Assembly: GCF_004804335.1 (NCBI RefSeq)
Contig: NZ_SRXY01000004.1
Location: 1 to 64,000, forward strand
Origin: Pacificoceanicola onchidii
GTDB taxonomy: Bacteria > Pseudomonadota > Alphaproteobacteria > Rhodobacterales > Rhodobacteraceae
Reading direction: 5' to 3'
DNA length: 64,000 nucleotides
The notes under the pieces: generated by a model
What the model saw: the letters and a program-made list of their open reading frames with translations, nothing else
What the model was told of the DNA's origin: nothing
Database searches by the model: none
Made by a program: the position numbers and the translations under genes
Part shown: one piece after another, positions 50,007 through 58,562 of the stretch
Position numbering within the stretch: position 1 is the stretch's first letter
Layout of the letters: every line of letters starts with the position of its first letter

Positions 50007-50566
50007 GACAACCTCTGCTTTTTCAAACTGGGAGAGGCGTAGACGTCGCTTGCCGATCCAATGCGCGGATCACCGATACCGTCCTGCACGAGATCAATCC
50101 GTTTCTTGTCACGCTTGCGCTTTACAAAGGCCTGATCCTCGTGATGCGCATCGACAAATTCCTGCACCCAGGCGAGCAACCCGTGCGGCATGGGCACCTT
50201 TTCCACGATCTCTTCGCCGCTGTCGGTATAATCCTGCGCCTCGTAGGGAGAGACGGTGGCAAGAACCACCTCAAGCGGCGCCTCGCCCGATGCGTCGCGC
50301 ATGATGACGTAGACGCTGGGGCTTTGTGCGGTGAGCCCATGCAGGTAGGCTTCGGTTTCTGCGCCATGAAGTTCGAGCGTCACGGTCGCCGCGTGGAATT
50401 CCGCAACCTCGCCTTCCCGCCGCAGCTCCCGCCAATCAGCGGGGCCAGCACCGGGGAGAACGGCGACAGCAGTCCATGTCCACGGCACCCACCGTGTAAC
50501 GCCCGGCGACTTGCGCAGGACGATGCCCAGAGGCATTGCACCATATTTCTTCGGATGACGGATCAC
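50003..50566 (-). CDS. DUF3305 domain protein, first gene of the formate dehydrogenase operon
   Basis: This 187-residue protein is paired with DUF3306 in many formate dehydrogenase clusters, and its biochemical role is unknown. The core begins MPLGIVLRKSPGVTRW. I prefer GTG 50566, which has GGGAG upstream (12-nt spacing). ATG 50536 is the main alternative. The frame continues to 50653 without a clear start. As first gene of the leftward operon it faces the divergent Fe-S protein gene across a regulatory region of about 340 bp. Confidence 0.85.
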   Translation of the reverse strand: MIRHPKKYGAMPLGIVLRKSPGVTRWVPWTWTAVAVLPGAGPADWRELRREGEVAEFHAATVTLELHGAETEAYLHGLTAQSPSVYVIMRDASGEAPLEVVLATVSPYEAQDYTDSGEEIVEKVPMPHGLLAWVQEFVDAHHEDQAFVKRKRDKKRIDLVQDGIGDPRIGSASDVYASPSLKKQRLS

Positions 50567-50909
50567 GCTGATTTTCTTCTCCCTGACCCTAAGAGACCCC
50601 CTGACCGTCTGTGACAAAAGATGTTTTTGGCCAATCCGGACAACAAGCGGCAATCCCGGACAAATTGGGCAAGCCCTCCCCGCCGCCCCTCCGGCTCGGG
50701 ACGTTTTGTCTATCTCGACTGTTACAGTCGGAAATTGCCCTTACGGCAAATCGAGCGAATCACGCGGCAAAAACCTTGATGATTCGCGAGGGTCACGCCC
50801 GGACACCGCACCGGAAAACCGGTTGTGAAGCGCTGCGAATCGTTGCTAGCGTAACGGCAAGAATGCCGGAAAATCGGCTCGAAATCACGTTGGGAAGGCG
50901 ACAAAATCG
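50567..50909. promoter_or_regulatory. Divergent control region of the formate dehydrogenase island
   Basis: This non-coding gap lies between the leftward fdh operon and the rightward Fe-S gene. It contains an 8-bp perfect inverted repeat, GCGAATCA (50755-50762) and TGATTCGC (50780-50787), with centres 25 bp apart. A further GCGAATCG is at 50835-50842. These could be response-regulator sites. I did not find a sigma-54 (-24/-12) element. Confidence 0.45.
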
Positions 50910-52862
50910 ATGTCCAAGACACTGATAACATGTGATTGTTCAGGAAGCCTGACGTTGGATGCCGACCGTTTGTCGAAAGCGACTGGTCAGGTCGTTGCCC
51001 CCCCCTGCTCTGCCCTGTGCACCAGCCAGCTTGAGCGCGCGGCTCAGGCGATGGAGGGGGATGACACAGTTTTTTGCTGTACGCAGGAGTCGCGGGTTTT
51101 CGAGGCTCTGGCAGAGGAGATGGACCGGCCTGTTCCGCCCATGCTTGACCTGCGTGACCGTGCCGGGTGGACCTCGGACGACCGCGATACACTACCCAAA
51201 ATGTCCGCCCTCGTGGCAGAGGCAATGTTGCCCGCCGCGCCCGAAAAAACCGTGGATGTTGTCAGCGAAGGCCTGTGCCTCATTCTCGGCTCAGGCGAGG
51301 CGTCAGTCGACGCCGCCACGCAACTCGCACCGCATCTGGGTGTGACGCTTCTGCTTCCGCCGGGGGCAGACATTCCCGACACGCGCGCCTTCGACGTCAT
51401 CTGCGGTGAGTTGCGCCGCGCCTCAGGCGCCCTGGGGCAGTTCGATGTGGTGATCGATGGCCTGCAGCAAGTCGAGCCCGGTGGACGCGGTGGCTTCGCA
51501 CTGTCGGACCCGAGGGATGGCGGGCAATCGCAATGCGATGTGATCCTCGATCTGCGGGGCGACACGCCGCTCTTTCCAGCCCACGAAAAGCGTGAAGGCT
51601 ATCTGCGCGCCGACCCGTCCCATGCCCCAGCCGTCTCTGCTGCGGTCATGGCGGCCTCGCATTTGGTCGGAACGTTTGAAAAGCCGCTGTATATTCGCAG
51701 CGAACCACTGCTCTGCGCCCATTCCCGCGCCGAGCAAGCGGGATGCTCGCGCTGCCTCGATCTCTGCCCGACCGGCGCAATCACGCCCAAGGGAGAACAT
51801 GTCGAGATTGACCCGATGGTCTGCGCCGGTTGCGGGGCCTGTTCCTCGGTCTGCCCGTCCGGGGCGATCAGCTACGACGCACCACCGGTTGATCTGATCA
51901 TGCGCCGCATTCAGACACTGGCCAAAGCTTATCTCGATGCCGGGGGAGATGCGCCCCGCCTCTTGGTTCATGACGCTTCAGGTGCTGACCTGATCCGGGC
52001 CAGCGCGCGCTACGGGCGCGGACTGCCCGCAGATGTGATACCGATGGAGTTGCCGGTGCTTGGCACGTTTGGCCATGCCGAATGCCTTGCCGCTCTGGCC
52101 GCCGGGTTTGGCGAGGTGATCCTCCGCCCCGGACGCGGAACCGACCGCGACGCGCTGGATCAGCAGCTTGAACTGGCCCGCGCACTTGCCCCGAACCCAG
52201 CCTGCCTGCGCGTTGCCGACACGGACGATCCCGATGCGCTTGAAGAAGCCCTTTGGACTGAACTGCCCGCCCCTGGCTTGGAGAACCCGGTGCGCCCGAT
52301 GGGCAGCCGCCGCCAGGTCACCCGCGCCGCCGCGCGCGCGTTGCATCCAGAGGTCGAGACGCTGCCGCTTCCGGCAGGCGCGCCCTATGGCGCGGTGCTT
52401 GTCGACAGCAGCGCCTGCACGCTTTGCCTCAGCTGCGTGTCGCTTTGCCCCTCCGGCGCGCTCGGGGACAACCCGGACCAACCGCAGCTCCGTTTCCAGG
52501 AAGACGCCTGCCTGCAATGCGGGCTCTGCGCCAACATCTGCCCGGAGAACGCGATCACGCTGGAACCGCAGCTGAACCTGACGGACAGCGCCCTGAACCA
52601 ACAGATTCTGCACGAGGAAGAACCCTTTGCCTGCATCGAATGCGGCGCTTTGTTCGGCGTGAAATCCACCATTGAGAGAATCACGGAGAAACTGGCCTCT
52701 CACTCGATGTTCCAGGGAGAGGACAAGCTGCGCATGATCCAGATGTGCGACGATTGCCGTGTGTCAGCGCAGTTCCGCGCCAGCGACAATCCGTTCCAGG
52801 GCGGCGAACGCCCGATGCCGCGCACCACTGACGATTACCTGTCCAAGCGGCGTGACCATTGA
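50910..52862 (+). CDS. Large 4x[4Fe-4S] ferredoxin-like protein of formate dehydrogenase clusters
   Basis: This 650-residue cytoplasmic protein has a Cys-rich N-terminus (CDCSGSL...CTSQLE...CCTQES). Two ferredoxin motifs lie near residues 270-320 (CSRCLDLCP, CAGCGACSSVCP). A central Rossmann-like part follows, then two more ferredoxin motifs at ~510-555 (CTLCLSCVSLCP, CLQCGLCANICP) and a C-terminal CIEC...CDDC pair that may bind zinc or iron. Such proteins accompany Tat-exported formate dehydrogenases. Electron transfer to cofactor assembly is plausible but unproven. It is divergent from the fdh operon, and its 3' end is 5 nt from a convergent gene. Confidence 0.88.
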   Translation: MSKTLITCDCSGSLTLDADRLSKATGQVVAPPCSALCTSQLERAAQAMEGDDTVFCCTQESRVFEALAEEMDRPVPPMLDLRDRAGWTSDDRDTLPKMSALVAEAMLPAAPEKTVDVVSEGLCLILGSGEASVDAATQLAPHLGVTLLLPPGADIPDTRAFDVICGELRRASGALGQFDVVIDGLQQVEPGGRGGFALSDPRDGGQSQCDVILDLRGDTPLFPAHEKREGYLRADPSHAPAVSAAVMAASHLVGTFEKPLYIRSEPLLCAHSRAEQAGCSRCLDLCPTGAITPKGEHVEIDPMVCAGCGACSSVCPSGAISYDAPPVDLIMRRIQTLAKAYLDAGGDAPRLLVHDASGADLIRASARYGRGLPADVIPMELPVLGTFGHAECLAALAAGFGEVILRPGRGTDRDALDQQLELARALAPNPACLRVADTDDPDALEEALWTELPAPGLENPVRPMGSRRQVTRAAARALHPEVETLPLPAGAPYGAVLVDSSACTLCLSCVSLCPSGALGDNPDQPQLRFQEDACLQCGLCANICPENAITLEPQLNLTDSALNQQILHEEEPFACIECGALFGVKSTIERITEKLASHSMFQGEDKLRMIQMCDDCRVSAQFRASDNPFQGGERPMPRTTDDYLSKRRDH

Positions 52863-52867
52863 ACGGA

Positions 52868-53623
52868 TTATTGCATTTCCAAAGGCGGCCCGAGGTCGGC
52901 GCTCTGAATTCCCGATACATAGGCCATCATCGCCTCGAACTCGGCGAGCGTCATTTCGACGGGCACGATGGGGGATGGGCGGTCTTCGGGGAAGGGTTCG
53001 CTCACGCCTTCGAGCACGGTGAACGCCGGGTGCGGGTTCAGAATGTAGAAAACCGAGAACCGCTCGAACCAGTCGGGCAGCGCCCGCAGTACCGCGAAGG
53101 ACGGGGTCGATCCAATGCCGATCATACGGTTCGTGGGTTCAACCGCATGGCAACGTGTGCATTTCTCGCGCGAGACCTGCAGCCCCAGAGCGCTGTCCCC
53201 GTCGGCGCGAACTTCGACGGTTTCGGGTTCTATTTCGCCAGGCGCTTCGAACAGGGCGGCGCCATCAGGGGCAAAGCCGAGAATGGTGCGCCGGCCCACG
53301 TCGGACTTCAGCCAATCGGAAAAGCGTTGCGTTCCCGGATGTGCCTTGTCACGCAAATCAAGGTGCCACACCGGCCCGGCCCCACCGCTGTTCTGAAACA
53401 GGGCGCGCCCTTCCCCGCCGAGCGCAATCTGCGCCTCAGCTTCGGGCACCAGTGTGACCCGCACCTGGGTCTTGAGGGTGAAGCGCGGCAGAATATGTTT
53501 AAGCAATCCGGTTTGCGTCAGCGCATCCGGCGCATACAAGCGAACAAGGCGATCCTCGGCCAAAGCCCCGAAGGGCAGCAGGCACAAGGCCGCAACACAC
53601 AGAATGATACGCAGATCCGGCAT
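52868..53623 (-). CDS. Periplasmic cytochrome c with a shrunken TupA-like N-terminal domain
   Basis: This 251-residue exported protein has a signal peptide (1-22, ending ALA) and a monohaem motif CTRCH at residues 155-159. Methionines in NRMIG and VEMTLAEFEAMM are possible distal ligands. The segment between signal and haem (24-125) resembles tungstate-binding TupA of this same locus. It has the TupA-like opening strand-helix-strand (TGLLKHILPRFTLKTQVRVT, then ALGGEGR) and the TupA-like end (FSDWLKSDVG...DGAALF), but the middle half of that fold is missing. It is divergent from DUF6494. Start 53623 has a weak ribosome binding site. Confidence 0.85.
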   Translation of the reverse strand: MPDLRIILCVAALCLLPFGALAEDRLVRLYAPDALTQTGLLKHILPRFTLKTQVRVTLVPEAEAQIALGGEGRALFQNSGGAGPVWHLDLRDKAHPGTQRFSDWLKSDVGRRTILGFAPDGAALFEAPGEIEPETVEVRADGDSALGLQVSREKCTRCHAVEPTNRMIGIGSTPSFAVLRALPDWFERFSVFYILNPHPAFTVLEGVSEPFPEDRPSPIVPVEMTLAEFEAMMAYVSGIQSADLGPPLEMQ

Positions 53624-53679
53624 GGGATCAGCGTAAGGCCGCGCCATACGGCGCGTCAATTGCCAAGAAAGGCCAAGCG

Positions 53680-53874
53680 ATGAGCGATGATTTCAATATG
53701 TCGATGCGCAAGTTCCTGAAGCAGGTCGGCGTGACGTCTCAGCAGGCGATCGAAGAGGCCGTGCGCGGCGCTGGCGGCGCGGCTGGCAAAGAGTACGCAG
53801 TCCGCGCCGTGATCACGATCGAAGAACTGGACATGACTCACGAAGTCAGCGGCACCATCAAAGGGGATAGCTGA
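53680..53874 (+). CDS. DUF6494 family small protein
   Basis: This 64-residue protein matches the DUF6494 pattern (FNMSMRKFLKQVGVTSQQAIE, cited in part, followed by a short beta-hairpin). Its function is unknown. It is encoded 3 nt before the Mrp ATPase gene and is almost certainly co-translated with it, so it may be a small partner of the Fe-S carrier. Confidence 0.8.
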   Translation: MSDDFNMSMRKFLKQVGVTSQQAIEEAVRGAGGAAGKEYAVRAVITIEELDMTHEVSGTIKGDS

Positions 53875-53877
53875 GCT

Positions 53878-54936
53878 GTGGCGAATAGAGAACAGGTCCT
53901 TGCTGCGCTGAAATCCGTTCAGGATCCATCGGGCGGCGATATTGTCGGTTCCGGCCTCGTGCGGGCGCTGCAAGTGGACGACACCAGTGTGCGCTTCGTG
54001 ATCGAAGTCCCGGCCGGGCAGGAAAAGCCCTACATGGCCCTTCGCGATGCCGCGCAGGCGGCTCTTGAACAAATTGGCGTCGGCTCTGTGCAAATCGCCA
54101 TGACCCAGCATAGCCAGAAGGCCCCGCCGCCCGATCTGAAAGCCGGCAAACCGGCGACCCAGAAAGGTCCGGAGGCGATTCCCGGTGTGGATCGGGTTCT
54201 GGCCATTGCGTCGGGAAAAGGCGGCGTCGGGAAATCGACCGTTTCGGCCAACCTGGCCTGCGCCCTCGCCGCGCAGGGCCGCCGTGTTGGCCTGCTGGAC
54301 GCTGATGTCTATGGCCCGAGCCAACCGCGCATGTTGGGCGTTTCCGGGCGTCCCGCTTCTCCGGATGGCAAGACGATCCTGCCTTTGCGCAACCACGGCG
54401 TGACGCTCATGTCCATCGGTCTGATGGTCAACGATGATCAGGCGGTAGTCTGGCGCGGACCAATGCTCATGGGTGCGCTGCAGCAGATGATGATGCAGGT
54501 GCAATGGGGTGCTCTGGACGTTCTGATCGTCGATCTACCGCCAGGCACGGGCGATGTGCAGATGACCCTTGCCCAGAAAACACCGGTGACCGGTGCAGTG
54601 ATTGTCTCGACACCGCAGGACATCGCCTTGCTGGACGCACGCAAAGGCATCGATATGTTCAAGCAATTGAACGTGCCAATCGCCGGGATGGTCGAGAACA
54701 TGTCGACGCATATTTGCTCCAAGTGCGGCCACGAAGAGCACATCTTCGGCCACGGCGGCGTGGCGGCCGAAGCCGAAAAACTTGGCGTGCCGCTTCTGGC
54801 GGAGCTGCCTTTGGACCTCGCCACACGGCTGGCATCCGACGGCGGCGCACCCATCGTGGTCAGCGCGCCGGACAGCGCTCAGGCGCAGGCCTTTGGCCGT
54901 TTGGCCACTGCCCTTGTGGACGGAGGCATGGCATGA
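53878..54936 (+). CDS. mrp: Mrp/NBP35-family Fe-S cluster carrier ATPase
   Basis: This 352-residue P-loop ATPase delivers iron-sulfur clusters to apo-proteins. It has an N-terminal MIP18-like domain (residues 1-80) and a deviant Walker A ASGKGGVGKST near 110-120. The family C-x-x-C (ICSKCGHE, near 280-283) holds the bridging cluster. It starts with GTG. Its position inside the formate dehydrogenase island suggests it serves the many Fe-S centres of FdhA, FdhB and the ferredoxin-like protein, though it may also be the general housekeeping copy. Confidence 0.94.
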   Translation: MANREQVLAALKSVQDPSGGDIVGSGLVRALQVDDTSVRFVIEVPAGQEKPYMALRDAAQAALEQIGVGSVQIAMTQHSQKAPPPDLKAGKPATQKGPEAIPGVDRVLAIASGKGGVGKSTVSANLACALAAQGRRVGLLDADVYGPSQPRMLGVSGRPASPDGKTILPLRNHGVTLMSIGLMVNDDQAVVWRGPMLMGALQQMMMQVQWGALDVLIVDLPPGTGDVQMTLAQKTPVTGAVIVSTPQDIALLDARKGIDMFKQLNVPIAGMVENMSTHICSKCGHEEHIFGHGGVAAEAEKLGVPLLAELPLDLATRLASDGGAPIVVSAPDSAQAQAFGRLATALVDGGMA

Positions 54937-55643
54937 AGGACGACACCGGCCCGGTCTTTCCGCCTCTGATGAGCGGTGAGGCGACGGACGGTCATGCTTT
55001 TGACCATGCCATTCGCCGCGCCGTTCTGGGCTGCGACGCCGGGCTGGTCGTGCACGCCCTTGGCGCTGCCGAAATGCAAGCGGCGCTGGTGATGGCGCCA
55101 GAGGTGCCGCTTTCCAAAGCGATGACCATGCTGCCGCTCTGCGCCGTTGGCTTTCAGAACGCTCTGGGGGCCCTGGCCCCGCCCGAAGTGGCGGTTCATC
55201 TGGCATGGGATGGCGGTCTGCGGGTCAATGGCGCGCGCTGTGGGCGTTTGCGGATCGCCGCCTCCGAGACGGACCCAGAGGCGCAGCCTGACTGGCTTGT
55301 GATCGGGTTGGAACTACCACTGATGCCGCCAAGCGAAGACGGCGGCGTGACCCCCGACGAGACAGCCCTGTTTGCCGAAGGCTGCGCCGATGTTGCGCCG
55401 CCGGCGTTGCTCGAAAGCTGGGCTCGGCATGTGCTCAATTGGATCGCCCGCTGGGAAGACCAAGGCACTCGCGCGTTGCACGCGGAATGGCGCGGCTTGG
55501 CCTGGGGCATGGGCGAAGACACCACTCAGGGCGATTTGACCGGCCACTACCTCGGTGTAGACGAGGATTTTGGCATGTTGCTGCGTAGCGACGAGACCAC
55601 CCACCTGATCCCGCTCACAACCCTATTGGAGAGCCCGTCATGA
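54933..55643 (+). CDS. Biotin/lipoate ligase-like protein (DUF4444) lacking the catalytic lysine
   Basis: This 236-residue protein has a ligase-like domain (about 1-150) followed by a DUF4444-type C-terminal domain. At the position where biotin ligases carry KWPNDL and a second Lys-Gly, it reads HLAWDGGLRVNGARCG. Both lysines and the Pro-Asn-Asp are lost. The nucleotide/biotin loop (GRGRxGR) is also not recognisable. It is probably not a classical ligase and may bind a ligand or partner. It overlaps mrp by 4 nt and DUF6505 by 4 nt. Confidence 0.85.
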   Translation: MKDDTGPVFPPLMSGEATDGHAFDHAIRRAVLGCDAGLVVHALGAAEMQAALVMAPEVPLSKAMTMLPLCAVGFQNALGALAPPEVAVHLAWDGGLRVNGARCGRLRIAASETDPEAQPDWLVIGLELPLMPPSEDGGVTPDETALFAEGCADVAPPALLESWARHVLNWIARWEDQGTRALHAEWRGLAWGMGEDTTQGDLTGHYLGVDEDFGMLLRSDETTHLIPLTTLLESPS

Positions 55644-56128
55644 CCGTGACCCACCTCGCCCGGGCCATTCATTTCGATGAAAGCGACACCCGTGTTTATG
55701 GCGTCCCTGCCCGCACCGGGGAGTGGTGCATTTCCGGCGGGTTCGAGTTTTCGGACTGGGGCGAAGGCGACCTGACCGGCAAGGCCCGGCAGGCGTTTGC
55801 CAATGGCTGGTTGGGTCTTGAGAGTTTTGGGCGGGCGACGTTTGTTGCCGTGACCCAGATCGAACCGGCTGAACTGGAGGCGATGGAACAGGCGTTGGCG
55901 GCGCATTTCGTCAGCTACTATGGTGCGCCTTCGATTGATGCCGCTTTGCCCGTTGCGCGCGAAGAGATTGCCCAAATGGCCTCGCTCTGCGCTGATCATG
56001 ACCCCAATACGCTTTTGACCGTCGCCCGCGAGCTGAGTGATGCCGGGGTCCGCGAAGCCTACCGCGTTATTGAAAGTCAGGGTGCGGATCTCGCCCAGGT
56101 CGCCGTGCACGGGTCCCTGGACGAGTAA
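55640..56128 (+). CDS. DUF6505 family protein
   Basis: This 162-residue cytoplasmic protein is consistent with DUF6505. The first half is beta-rich (TRVYGVPARTGEWCISGGFEF) and the second half helical. No catalytic motif is visible. It is the last of a four-gene unit (DUF6494, mrp, ligase-like, DUF6505) joined by 3- or 4-nt junctions, and is convergent with tupA 10 nt away. The function is unknown. Confidence 0.75.
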   Translation: MTVTHLARAIHFDESDTRVYGVPARTGEWCISGGFEFSDWGEGDLTGKARQAFANGWLGLESFGRATFVAVTQIEPAELEAMEQALAAHFVSYYGAPSIDAALPVAREEIAQMASLCADHDPNTLLTVARELSDAGVREAYRVIESQGADLAQVAVHGSLDE

Positions 56129-56138
56129 GGCGCTGCGC

Positions 56139-56948
56139 CTACTGCGCGTTGAAGGTAAACAGCGTTTCGCCGTTGATCTTGTATTCGTTGATCAGAGCAG
56201 CGGCGCGCTCCGACGTGAGCCAATCCTCAAGCGCCACTGCAAGATCCGATTTGGCGTGCGGATGCAGTTCGGGATTAACCGGCAGGTAGGCGTATTGGTT
56301 GAGCAGCACCGGATCACCGGAATAGAGCAAGGCCAGATCGCCCTTGTTCCCGAAGTTCAGCCAACTGGCGCGGTCCGACAGGATATAGGCGTTCATCCCC
56401 GAAGCCGTGTTGAGCGCCGCACCCATGCCCGCGCCAACCGCGTTATACCAGGCGCCCGCGGCGTCCGGATCAACGCCTGCCGCTTGCCACAAGGCGCGCT
56501 CTTTCTTGTGCGTGCCACTGTCATCGCCACGGCTGACAAACCGGCTCTGTTGCGTTGCGATCCGCGCCAGCGCGTCCCCCGCATCTGCTGCGCCCGCAAT
56601 TCCCGCCGGATCTTCGCCGGGGCCAATCACGACGAAGTCGTTGTACATGATCTCGCGCCGATGCGTGCCGAAACCGTCCGCGACAAAAGCTTCTTCAGCC
56701 TTACGCGAATGCACTAGGATCGCGTCCACGTCGCCTTCCTGACCCAGTTTGAGCGCCTGCCCGGTCCCGACCACCAGAAGCTGCACCTCCAGATCCAAAT
56801 CCTTGCGAATCTCGGGCAGGAGCACGTCCGACAGCCCCGAATTGTGGAACGACGTGGTCACCGCGAGTTTCATCACGTCCTGCGCCTGAGCCATGCTGGA
56901 CATTGCCAGAATGGCAAACAGTGGTGTGATGAGGAATTTCCTGATCAT
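56139..56948 (-). CDS. tupA: TupA, tungstate-binding periplasmic protein
   Basis: This 269-residue substrate-binding protein has a Sec signal (1-22, ending AQA), the family opening LAVTTSFHNSGLSDVLLP and the anion-loop motif SRGDDSGTHKKE. The length is normal. It captures tungstate, and molybdate is the alternative oxyanion. The absence of a ModA-type motif and the presence of the TTS...SGL element favour tungstate. The gene overlaps tupC by 4 nt (ATGA). Confidence 0.9.
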   Translation of the reverse strand: MIRKFLITPLFAILAMSSMAQAQDVMKLAVTTSFHNSGLSDVLLPEIRKDLDLEVQLLVVGTGQALKLGQEGDVDAILVHSRKAEEAFVADGFGTHRREIMYNDFVVIGPGEDPAGIAGAADAGDALARIATQQSRFVSRGDDSGTHKKERALWQAAGVDPDAAGAWYNAVGAGMGAALNTASGMNAYILSDRASWLNFGNKGDLALLYSGDPVLLNQYAYLPVNPELHPHAKSDLAVALEDWLTSERAAALINEYKINGETLFTFNAQ

Positions 56949-57658
56949 TCGACGATATCTCCGTTCAGAAAAGCCCGCGCCTGCGGGGTTTCAGGGTGGT
57001 CAAAAAACTGTTCTGCAGCGGCGGCTTCATGCACCTTGCCGTGCAAGAGAAAGACGACTCGGGAAGCGAGACGCCGGGCCTGCCCCATGTCGTGCGTGGA
57101 CAGGATCAACCGCGTGCCGCTTGCCGCCGCCTGAGACAAAATGCTCTCGATCTCGCGCATCGCACGGCCGTCCAGCGCCGCACATGGCTCATCCAGAAAC
57201 AACAGCTTGGGCTCGGCGATCAACGCCCGAGCCAGTGCAAGCTTCTGCTTCTCGCCACCGGACAGCACCGTGGCAGCCCGGCTCAGCATGCCGCCGAGAC
57301 CAACCCGTGCGGCCCAGTTGCTTGCGGCCTCGCGGGCCTCGGCGCGGGCGGTGCCCCGCATCAGCAACGGGTATGCAATATTGTCGAGCACGGACCGGCG
57401 CAGCATGACCGGGCTTTGGAAGACGAAGGCCTGATCGTGCCGCGCGTCCTCCAAGGGACAGCTCCAGCGTATCTCACCACCCGCAAGCCGCGCCGCACCG
57501 TGCAGCAATCGCAGGAAGGTCGTTTTTCCGGATCCGTTTGGTCCGATCACGACGCAGGTCCCCTGCCCGTCAAGCGTTAGGTCGATGGGCCCAACAAGCC
57601 GCTTGCCCCGCCGGGTTGTCTCTGCGCCAGTCACCTTGAGAGGAAACATGTCACTCAC
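56945..57658 (-). CDS. tupC: TupC, tungstate ABC transporter ATP-binding protein
   Basis: This 237-residue ABC ATPase has Walker A GPNGSGKTT near residue 39, signature LSGGEKQKLALARAL near 138, Walker B KLLFLDEP and the switch His in STHD. It powers the TupABC importer in the inner membrane. It overlaps tupB upstream and tupA downstream by 4 nt each. There is no C-terminal oxyanion-binding extension of the ModC type. Confidence 0.92.
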   Translation of the reverse strand: MSDMFPLKVTGAETTRRGKRLVGPIDLTLDGQGTCVVIGPNGSGKTTFLRLLHGAARLAGGEIRWSCPLEDARHDQAFVFQSPVMLRRSVLDNIAYPLLMRGTARAEAREAASNWAARVGLGGMLSRAATVLSGGEKQKLALARALIAEPKLLFLDEPCAALDGRAMREIESILSQAAASGTRLILSTHDMGQARRLASRVVFLLHGKVHEAAAAEQFFDHPETPQARAFLNGDIVE

Positions 57659-58359
57659 CAGCGGCCCTCCCGCTCTGTGCGGCCCAGCCAGTGGATCGCG
57701 AGATTAACCGCAACGGCCAGCGCGATCAGCACAAAACCCAGGGAAAGCGCCAGGGCAAAGTTGCCCTTCCCGGTTTCCAACGCGATGGCCGTGGTCAAAA
57801 CCCGGGTGGCGTGATCGATATTGCCGCCGACAATCATGATCGCGCCCACCTCGCCGATGGCCCGGCCAAAACCTGCCAGAGCAGCGGTCAGCAAGGCCCG
57901 GCGCGCATCCCAGAGCAGTGTCTTCATCTTCTGCCACTGGGTGACGTTCATCGAAATCAGCAGATCGTGGTATTCCTGCCAAAGATCCCGCAGCGACTGA
58001 TGCGCGATCGAGGCGATCAGCGGCACGATGATGATGATCTGTGCGATGATCATCGCCGTTGGCGTGAACAAAAGCCCAAGAACACCGAATGGGCCGGAGC
58101 GCGACAAAAGCACGTATACCACAAGCCCCACCACCACCGGCGGCAGCCCCATGAGCGCGTTCATCACCGCGATGAAGGCGCGGCGGGCGCGGAAACGGCG
58201 TACCGCAAGAAACGCGGCGAGCGGCATGGCAATGGCGGACGCCAGCACGAGGGCGCTCAGCGTGATCCGCAAGGAGCGCCACGAGATTTCCACCAGTTCC
58301 TTGTCAAGCGTCACGACCAGCCAGAAAGCCTGCGTCAGACCACTCCAGAGATCGCCCAT
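57655..58359 (-). CDS. tupB: TupB, tungstate ABC transporter permease
   Basis: This 234-residue membrane protein has about five helices and the coupling-loop motif GFGRAIGEVGAIMIVGG near residue 165 typical of molybdate/tungstate permeases. It is the first gene of the leftward tupBCA operon. I chose ATG 58359, while TTG 58377 is an alternative. It is divergent from the sensor kinase gene across about 200 bp, which holds an imperfect palindrome around 58490 (CTGGAACAG and CTGTCCAG). Confidence 0.92.
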   Translation of the reverse strand: MGDLWSGLTQAFWLVVTLDKELVEISWRSLRITLSALVLASAIAMPLAAFLAVRRFRARRAFIAVMNALMGLPPVVVGLVVYVLLSRSGPFGVLGLLFTPTAMIIAQIIIIVPLIASIAHQSLRDLWQEYHDLLISMNVTQWQKMKTLLWDARRALLTAALAGFGRAIGEVGAIMIVGGNIDHATRVLTTAIALETGKGNFALALSLGFVLIALAVAVNLAIHWLGRTEREGRW

Positions 58360-58562
58360 ACGACGCGCCCTTTCCAATTTCTAGGCGGAAAGTGACAGGT
58401 GCGGGCGGCGCTGGCCAGAGCCGATCAGCCATTGGGCGCGGCAAATCCCAACCTGACCGTTTCTGCCCCAATCCGATCACTGGAACAGGACATTCTGTCC
58501 AGTTTGCCAGACGGGGGGCAAAGCGGCTACGGTTGCGCCTGACCTCCTGCCTGCGGAGCCGC

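Noticed and set aside
50744-58447. Shared 9-mer CGGCAAATC in the fdh and tup-kinase control regions
   Set aside because: For gaps of this size a shared 9-mer is expected by chance about half the time, and it is not palindromic.
58480-58510. Imperfect palindrome CTGGAACAG-N6-CTGTCCAG as a regulator site between tupB and the kinase gene
   Set aside because: One arm has an extra base and the motif does not recur in the fdh control region, so I mention it only under tupB.
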